The position numbers and the translations under genes are program-made. Positions 57,235-64,000 of a stretch of DNA of 64,000 nucleotides are shown here, piece by piece (positions within the stretch are counted from its first letter, which is position 1; the number at the start of each line of letters is the position of its first letter). Below the pieces are notes generated by a model. It was not told the origin of the DNA and searched no databases. It saw only the letters and a program-made list of their open reading frames with translations. This DNA is from Anaeramoeba flamelloides (lineage: Eukaryota; Metamonada; Anaeramoebidae). The stretch is from contig JANTQA010000047.1 of the NCBI GenBank assembly GCA_027625915.1, positions 6,262,001 to 6,326,000 on the forward strand, read 5' to 3'.

Positions 57235-57750
57235 TCTAAACTCTTTTTCAGTTGAAGTGGTGTAGTTTTATTGAAGAATAGAAAACATTCTATGAGTTTA
57301 ATTCATTATTCTTCTATAAGTAAATTTTCAATTTTTAGATCGAAATCATTTTTCGTCTTTTTGTAATTTTTTTTCTTTTCCATATTTTTTTTTTTAAAAA
57401 TTAAATTTGAAAAAAAAAAAGTTTTTAACTCAAAATTAACATTAAAAAAAGTGAGGTTTTGTATATTCTTTAAAAATTCATAAATTTAAAAGTAAAAAAT
57501 CTTATTTTCAAAATTTTAATTTCCTGTAGAAATTTAGAAATTTTACAAGATGTACCAATGAAAGGTACCCAAAAAATTTTTTTAACATTTTTTTTTTTTA
57601 ATTTATGGTTTGTTCAGGCTTTTTCCTTTATGATTATCGACTCTAATACGAAGTTTATTATTTGTTGTATTTTTAAATAATCCGAGTTTGGTTGATTCTG
57701 AAAAAGAAAGTAAATTTTTCATTTTTGGCTCGTCCCCTTTGAGTGAAATG
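57235..57750 (-). mobile_element. TIR element G6
   Basis: Reverse orientation of family G. The plus-strand left end AAACTCTTTTTCAGTTGAAG and right end GTCCCCTTTGAGTGAAATGG are the inverted termini. Internal blocks (AATTCATTATTCTTC; GTCGATAATCATAAAG read in reverse) match G1 and G3. About 0.5 kb, close to the full length of an uninterrupted G. Confidence 0.7.
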
Positions 57751-58280
57751 GAGTTTAAAAACTCTTCAAAAATGAGAAAAAGTCCAATTTGGACAATTTT
57801 GACATTTAATAAATTACCGAAAATACAACTTTTAGGATTTTTTAAAAATTTCAAAAGTGGAAAGCTCAATCATTCAAAATTAAATCAAAATTAGAACAAA
57901 TTCTTCAAAATGACAAGTAAAAAAAAACAATTAATTAAAATTAAATATTAATTTTATTGTTACAAAAGATTATTAATTTTATTATCGCAAAGTAAATTAA
58001 GGATTTTGATTTTAATATAGCTTAAGTAAATAAATATATAAACTTTTATGATTAACGTTTATGGAAATAATTCGAAACTCTGAGAAGAGTTTTATTATTT
58101 TAGTTAGTTAGATATTATAATATGATAATATTTTTTTTTTTATTTTTATTTTTAACGAGTAAAAAACAATTACCAAAAGGAAATTTTACATAAACATTAA
58201 ATCAATAATATAAAAAAAAAAAAAAAAAAAAAAAAGCATTGATCAGAATTCTTCTTTAATTTGATTAGTAACTACGCACT

Positions 58281-59434
58281 CTAAAAGATGTAAAATAATT
58301 TGCATTTCTTGTTACATTTTTTTTTTTTTCGTTCTTGTTGATTGACAAAATTGGAAAGATCACAGCCGACTTTGAAACCGACTTGTGGCGTTTCAACTTT
58401 TTTGAGAGATTTCAGATTTATTGAGGTATTGACACTTGCCCAAACAGATTCTGAGAAAGGGTATTTACAAGAAATTAACACTTTGTCAAAATTCACTAGT
58501 TTCGTACGTAAGTCAAGTTTGTTAAAGCATTTTTTATGTATCCCAACGGCAAAATCAGGCTTTTGTTCATGTTTTTTTATTTGTGAAAGCCAAGTTGGGA
58601 CACTCAAAGTGCCTGCAACCGAAAGAGTAGGATCGACTTGGTAACTTAGGAAAAGATCTAATTGCTTTGTGAAATTCCTCAGAAAGCCTCCAAAGATAAG
58701 ATTTTGTGAGAATTCATATTGGAAGCCAAAATTGAATTCTGAAATCTTTTCATACATTCTGTTATTTTTGCTATGGTTGATAGCCAAAGATCGGCACTTT
58801 GTTGACAACTCAACTTCGCTAACAAAGCCAACAGTGAAACCAGATGTTCCAGTTGTACTTGAGATTTTCATTAATTTGCTCTCGTAATCGCCTGCTAAGC
58901 TCAAAGTGAAAACATCTTGATTAAAAGAACACCATCCTTTTCCATTGATAGGGTTTGATTGTCCTAAGGAAGGGTTTGAAATAGGGTTATGGAATTCAAG
59001 AATTGTTTTTGTTTGTTTGTTTGGTTGGTTATTTTGTTGTTTGTTAATTTTTTTGGTTGCAGGTAGGAAATAAGTAAAACAAAACAAAAAAAAGAGAAGA
59101 AAACAAAAAGAGAAAAAAGTTTGTTTTTGTTTTTACCAATAAGTCCAAATTCAAAATTTTTGGAAGATTCAAAGGTAATGCCAAGAAAAGTATTATTCGT
59201 TGTGAAAGATGGAGAAACGCGCAAGTAGGGTGCTGCTTGAATTGAGCTCGATAATTGTGAACTGAACTCAAAGGAGTCATCTGTAGGTGTAAAGCCCAAT
59301 GATTGGTTAAGTTTGGTTCCGTTTGGTGTGCTTGTTCGGATCTCCAATTTAATATTCGATGAGTAGCCACCCAGAGTACTTTTGGATCGAGATCCTAGTT
59401 GACTAAAATAAGGAGTTTTCCAAATGTTATGCAT
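58281..59434 (-). CDS. VDAC/Tom40-type mitochondrial porin
   Basis: Eukaryotic porin (Porin3) family: a 19-strand beta-barrel in the outer membrane of mitochondria or related organelles that passes metabolites (VDAC) or proteins (Tom40). Two minus-strand exons, 59434-59137 and 58963-58281, join across a 173-bp intron (donor GTAAAA, acceptor CCTTAG, phase 1) to 326 residues; VDAC is usually ~280 and Tom40 ~330-360. The N-terminus YFSQLGSRSKSTLGGYSSN parallels the VDAC FxDLGKxAxDxxxKGY region. Alternating hydrophobic/polar beta strands run throughout, with SGFTVGFVSEVELS, FGGFLRNF, SYQVDPTLSVAGTLS (compare the YQIDPDACFSAKV of VDAC) and a final strand VGFKVGCDLSN. A Lys/Cys-rich tail follows the last strand (~18 residues: KKKKCNKKCK), unusual for VDAC; it may be real or read-through past an unrecognised splice site. 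VDAC is more likely than Tom40 from the strand signatures, but not certain. The start is the ATG at 59434, beginning the N-terminal helix. Confidence 0.85.
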
Positions 59435-61337
59435 TGAATGAAGTTTACAAGCCGAAATGAAAGAACAAAATTACGAAAAAATGAATAGTATTTTAATCAC
59501 TTTAAGGACTATCTGCATTTTATTGTGAATGTTTATTACTTTTGTGGTTAGTTGTCAAATTGTGTACTTAAAAGAGTATAGAGCCAAGAAATCTTATTCT
59601 GTTTAACATTTTGTTTTTTTTTTTTAATTGGACAAAGCCTTTTTGAGAAATCATTTTTGATATTTACCTTAAAAAGGTAGAAAATAAAAATTTTATAATG
59701 AAAAGGCCCTCCTACTTCCTTGGTAAGTCATAGAGAGTTTCGGGTGAATTCATAAGTATATTTTCAGAGAAAGTGGAAAGCAAAATGAGTAAGTGGGAAA
59801 AAAATAGCTTTTGAAATTTAAATTATCAAATAAAGTGTTTTGAACTTTGAATAGGTAAACTAAATTGAGTGAAATTTTTTTTTTTTTTGTTAAAGAATTT
59901 CAAAAAGTTAGTCAATCCAATAAATTTTTTTTTTTATAATTGTACTAAATCCTTCAAGTAGAAATTTTTTTACTTTGATTGAATTGACAAACTTTTTAAA
60001 GCTTTTTCATGGTTAAAGTCTGTGTACCAGTATATAAGCAAAAAAATAGTCATTTTTTTTTTGTCATTTTTTTTTAATTTCCTTTTTTGCAATATCTTAA
60101 AGTTATATTTTTGAACCAAGTATTTGGCTAGGTTTGAATAGTAATAATTTTTACATTTCAGGCTTCCTTTTGTTTATGGGGTTTTTGAAAAGGGGGATTG
60201 AAAAAAAATGACAAAAAAAAAAGTACATTTTTTGCTATTATTCTGGTACTAGATTTTTGATATATTATAGTTAAGTCCCAGAACATAAAATTAACTTTAA
60301 ATTTAAAGTTACATTTTGAACCAAAAAAAGAATGACTGCAAATCTAAAATATGAAAATCCATGAAACCCCAATAATTATTTTGATTGGTTAATTAGAAAT
60401 ATTTGTGTAAGTAAAAAGAAAATAGAGCTGCCTTTCAAAGAGGAAGATATAAATCACCTGGTAATAATTTAACTGTTCTTAATGATATATTCCATTTTGT
60501 TCCTAAATCGATCAATTTTGGTCTTTTATCAATTGTATAAATCAAAAAAATCTCAAATCTCCAAAAGTAATTGAGAAATCGAGAGAATATGAAAATATAA
60601 TTTTTTTAAAAAAAAATCAATATGGAACTATATTTTTTAAAAAATATGGTTATATATTTTAATTTGAGAAATTTTTTTGGATTTTTTGGATTTACTTTAA
60701 GTCTGAGAAAACTATTCCTTAAAAAATTCTATTTGATTCCATTTTTAATATTCAATTTTTTACAAATTAATAAAGAAAAGAAATTTGTATTTTATATCTG
60801 TAAAAACAAAGTAATTATCATACTATATACTTTTAATTATATTTATTATTTCTATAATTGATAAATTATTTATTTCAAATTTCTAGTCGGTTTTTCGATC
60901 ATTTGCCGATATTTTTGAAGATTCCTCGTTTGTTTGTTTTTTTTTAATTTCTGCATTTATCAAAAGATTGAATTTGATGGATTCGGGAGATTTATATAAT
61001 ATACCAAGTGTAGGGATTAATTCTTTAATAGATAATTTATTTTTTTAAATTTCAACTCGGAATATATTTTTGTATTTTTACAAATATATTCCTTTGATCA
61101 AATAACAATAATATTTAAATTTTTATCAATTTATAGAAATTTTGAATTGGTATTAATTTTCTCAATTATTTTTTTTCAATTTCCAAAAACAAAATAACAA
61201 TATGTTTTGAATAATTTCAATTTTTTTTTTCTACAATAATAATGATAATTAAAAATATATTCTAAAAATTAAAAAAAAGGTATTCAATCAAAAGGACAAT
61301 ATTAGTATTTTTTTTTTTTTATCTTTTGTTAAATTAA

Positions 61338-61371
<34 letters not shown>
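61338..61371. repeat. (AT)n microsatellite
   Basis: Alternating AT for about 34 bp, ending just before MITE T; it may mark a TA-rich insertion site. Confidence 0.9.
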
Positions 61372-61375
61372 AGCT

Positions 61376-61590
61376 CCATCCAAAAATGTGGGGCAAAAAA
61401 ATATCCATCAATATAAGAATAAATTCTTTATTCGGTTATTAAACTCAAAACTTTAGACAAAAAAAAATGAAGCCATTAATAATAATAAAACTCTTGATTA
61501 AAATTTGTGTTTATTGATCAAAGTTCGAAGAATAAAAAATAAAAATAAAAAAAAAAATTGCCCCTAATTTTTGGAAAAATATCCAAAATT
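61376..61590. mobile_element. Short TIR element T, ~215 bp
   Basis: CATCCAAAAATGTGGGGCAA at the left returns as TTGCCCCTAATTTTTGGA at the right, with GATATTTTT pieces also inverted. Tc1-like size and composition; a single copy here. Confidence 0.65.
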
Positions 61591-61737
61591 AGTAATGTCT
61601 ATTTAACAATCTTTAGTTCGATCTTTTTTTCAATTTTTTTTTTTGATAATGTGTAAAATCATACTTCAATATATTTTTGATTTGATCTTTAGATTTTTTG
61701 TTTTTCATTTGATCATTAACTTTTTGTTTTTCCCATT

Positions 61738-61770
<33 letters not shown>

Positions 61771-62344
61771 CTTTTTTAAAACATTTAAAAAAAGTAAACT
61801 GAATGAAAAAAAAAAAAAAATAAAAACCTTTTTATTTTTTTTTTTTTTTTGTTTATCTCACCTCTTTAATTGAAGTGTACAACTGTTCTGAGCAATTTTT
61901 TCACCAAAGTCCATTGAAGTCAACTCAATTGTTTAGAATCAAAAGAATTTTTGGTTGATTTCTTATCACATCTCTTCTGAACTTTGTTAAATTTTAGACA
62001 ATAATAATAACAAAGTAAAAATGAAAAAAATGAAGAATTCGAAAAAATAATGAAATGAGAAATTTGACTCTATTATTTTTTCAAAATTAAAAATTTTGCA
62101 AAATAATTTTAATTCAAAAAAAAATATTTAAAATCCATTAATAAAACTTCAAAATACAAGAAATTAAGTATGATATGTTAAAAAACATATTATTGTTGTA
62201 CATTTTGTATAATTGAATTAATATTAAGAAATAATTATTGAAATAAAAAATGCCCTATATTATTGGAAATAGCTTATAGATTTTCAGACCATCTTAATAG
62301 AAAAAATTCATTCTAATTAAATATTTCGTACAAGTGAATTCTAG

Positions 62345-62510
62345 AAAAAAATCCGATTTATTGTAAAGGGTTAGGCAAAAGATTTGTATAATCTTCTAAA
62401 TAGAGAATTTTAAAGTGACTAAATTTGAGACTTCCAATTCAAAGAGTGTCTAAACTAGACACAGTCATCAGAAGTATTTTAATGTTAATTTAATTTTCTA
62501 AACTAAATGA
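62345..62510 (-). mobile_element. LINE 3'-UTR fragment
   Basis: Shares GAATTTTAAAGTGACTAAAT, TTCCAATTCAAAGAGTG, and ACACAGTCATCAGAAGTATT with 40640-40800 and 54390-54545. Older than the 54390 copy judging by substitutions. Confidence 0.6.
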
Positions 62511-63487
62511 GAAATTCAAAACACCAACCCGTTTCTTTATGTTTTTTTTTGGGGTTTAAGTTTTGCCTTGATCTTTTTCATTTTTTTTTCGTGATATTTT
62601 AATAAAAGTGTGTTTTTTTTTTATTTTTCAATTATCAATAAAGTGAATTAAATTATCATTCAAGTTATTTAAAAAAAAAAAAAAAAAATATGAGAACTAA
62701 AAAAAATCAGGATGTTTCCACAGCTATAAAGGTGGGGGGGTCACAATCCACGCAGATAAAACAAATAAAATGGTTGAAGGCAAACAAGATCTTGTAAAGC
62801 GAATTTATTAGTGAAGTAGAATAATTCAGAAAAATTAATAATAATAATTAGTATCTTTTTAACTGGTAAAATTGAGTTTTTAAATAATAAAAAAAAAACG
62901 ATATAAATTTATTTGACCGATATAATGTGCAAAAATACTCTGTTTAATGTTTAACTTCTATATCTCGAATAAAACCTATATTTTTTTTTTTTTCTTATTC
63001 CAATACAACATTAAGGCAACTAATCCATAGTATAACTAAGTTCAAATCAATTTTGAAAGTAAAATCCTTTGATTTTTTTATGCCAATTTTAAATTCCATT
63101 TTGAATTTGTTAAAAATTTTTGAAAATTTTCAGAATTTATTGAGAATTTTTTATTCTATTTGTTGACAAAAATTTTCTATAAAATTGACTCAGTTATAAA
63201 TCAAGTATTTAAAATTGATCTTGAATTTTTTACTTTTCTAAATTATTCCTCACCAAACCTAAAATCCTGCATTTAAAATTAAAATCGATACTTTTTTCTT
63301 CTTGTTTCATGGCAACATCTAATTCACTGCCCAATAGTAAACCTAAGTTAAGATCGGTTTTGAATGTAATCTCCTTTATTTTTAAGTAAATTTTAAATTA
63401 GTGATTTTTAGATTAGGATTGAAATTTGAACAAAATTTTTTGAATTTTTCTCAATTTTTAGGAATTTTTTTATGATCACAAAAATTG

Positions 63488-63892
63488 TTGAATGGTTTGG
63501 AAAAAAAGCCAAACATAGTTTTTCATTAGGAACCTTACTGAAAAAGAAAAGTAAAATCAATAAAAAGAATAAACCAATTAATTTCAAATAATAATCCATT
63601 ATATTATTTTTCAATTAACCCAACAAATACAATTTAAATCACTTTATTATGGAAATTATTGATGTTTGTTTCGAGATATCAAAAATAGTCGATTTTTTGA
63701 ACAAATTTTTAATAATAGAATCAATCAAATAAAAATCTCATACCAAAAGATAATATTAAAAAATCTGTTATTGTGTTGAATACAAAGTTTGGTCTTTATT
63801 TATTCTTTTTTTAATTGATCATACTTTGAATTTTCAGTAATGTTCCCAATTAAATACCCTGTTGAACTTTTTTTCCTCTCTTGTGAGATAAA
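63488..63892. mobile_element. Tc1-like MITE F3, degraded ends
   Basis: Collinear with F1 and F2 (AATAATCCATTATATTATTT; ACCCAACAAATACAATTTAA; TTTTTTGAACAAATTTTTAAT). Termini carry several changes (GGTTTGGAAAAAAAGCC versus GTTGTGGAAAAAAAGTG), so this copy is probably immobile. Confidence 0.7.
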
Positions 63893-64000
63893 AAAATTCT
63901 TTGCAAAAATTTTCTCTATTTTTTTCGAGATAAAAATATATAATTTAATTATTCCTTTTTCAGAATTTCCATTTGAAAAGTTGAACTTTAAAAACTCATC

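Larger units (their letters stand above)
55274..58280. other. Rab11 to porin intergenic region (convergent genes)
   Basis: Shared 3' flank of two convergent genes. Contains repeat M copy 3 (55710-56030), long homopolymer runs (T run at 55841-55866, A run at 56742-56769) and the minus-strand TIR element G6 (57235-57750). No gene recognised. Confidence 0.5.
59435..64000. other. Right flank, no gene recognised
   Basis: The upstream region of the porin gene is at the left; TTAAGGACTATCTGC near 59503 resembles the end of tentative element S. Beyond it lie a microsatellite, MITE T (61376-61590), a 30-bp T run (61741-61770), a LINE tail (62345-62510) and MITE F3 (63488-63892). A stretch open in two frames at 60425-60540 (AAFQRGRYKSPGNNLTVL) is protein-like but unassigned. 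Confidence 0.45.

Noticed and set aside
57603-57869. 88-codon minus-strand frame with ordinary-looking composition
   Set aside because: Half lies inside TIR element G6 and half outside, so the open frame is chance; other G copies do not keep it.
58342-58887. Plus-strand frames of 100 and 72 codons
   Set aside because: Shadows of the minus-strand porin exon 2.

Overview
This window is an extremely AT-rich piece of a nuclear genome from a unicellular eukaryote. I recognise seven loci in 64 kb. Five carry spliceosomal introns with clear GT-AG junctions; these range from about 120 bp to almost 6 kb, and the long ones are full of transposon debris. The gene set (importin alpha, the SCAR/WAVE subunit BRK1, a kelch/double-BTB protein, Rab11, a VDAC-type porin, B-box proteins) fits a motile, probably amoeboid protist. 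The Lys/Glu/Arg-rich linker of the B-box/SPRY copy and the LZTR1-like kelch-BTB architecture recall Anaeramoeba-like amoebae, but that placement is a guess. I see no rRNA, free-standing tRNA gene or CRISPR array.

Layout, left to right. (1) The 3' half of an importin-alpha gene (+, 2202-8764) is split by a 5.7 kb intron. (2) A tiny two-exon BRK1/HSPC300 gene (+, 13083-13463) is visible only after splicing. (3) A decayed B-box/coiled-coil/SPRY gene lies on the minus strand (16489-17890). (4) An isolated B-box zinc-finger exon lies on the minus strand (24116-24447). (5) A seven-exon gene (+, 31070-44997) encodes a 739-residue protein with six kelch repeats and two BTB/BACK modules, the LZTR1 architecture. 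(6) A four-exon Rab11 GTPase (+, 50725-55273) has a 3.6 kb intron that is a nest of mobile elements. (7) A two-exon VDAC/Tom40-type beta-barrel porin is on the minus strand (58281-59434).

Most of the rest is repeats, many recoverable because two or more copies lie in the window. They include TTAA-ended inverted-repeat elements (families A and B), short TIR elements (F, G, L, P, Q, R, T), a tRNA-derived SINE (three copies), a poly(A)-tailed retroposon (I/J), LINE 3' fragments, and clusters of nested palindromes that begin and end in TAGGTTTT/AAAACCTA. Several insertions are nested with the empty site visible in another copy, which orders them in time. A 401-bp near-perfect foldback sits inside a transcribed intron of the LZTR1-like gene. 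The genes do not form one pathway; they are ordinary trafficking, transport and cytoskeleton genes in a repeat-rich neighbourhood. All family letters (A, B, C...) are local labels made up here.
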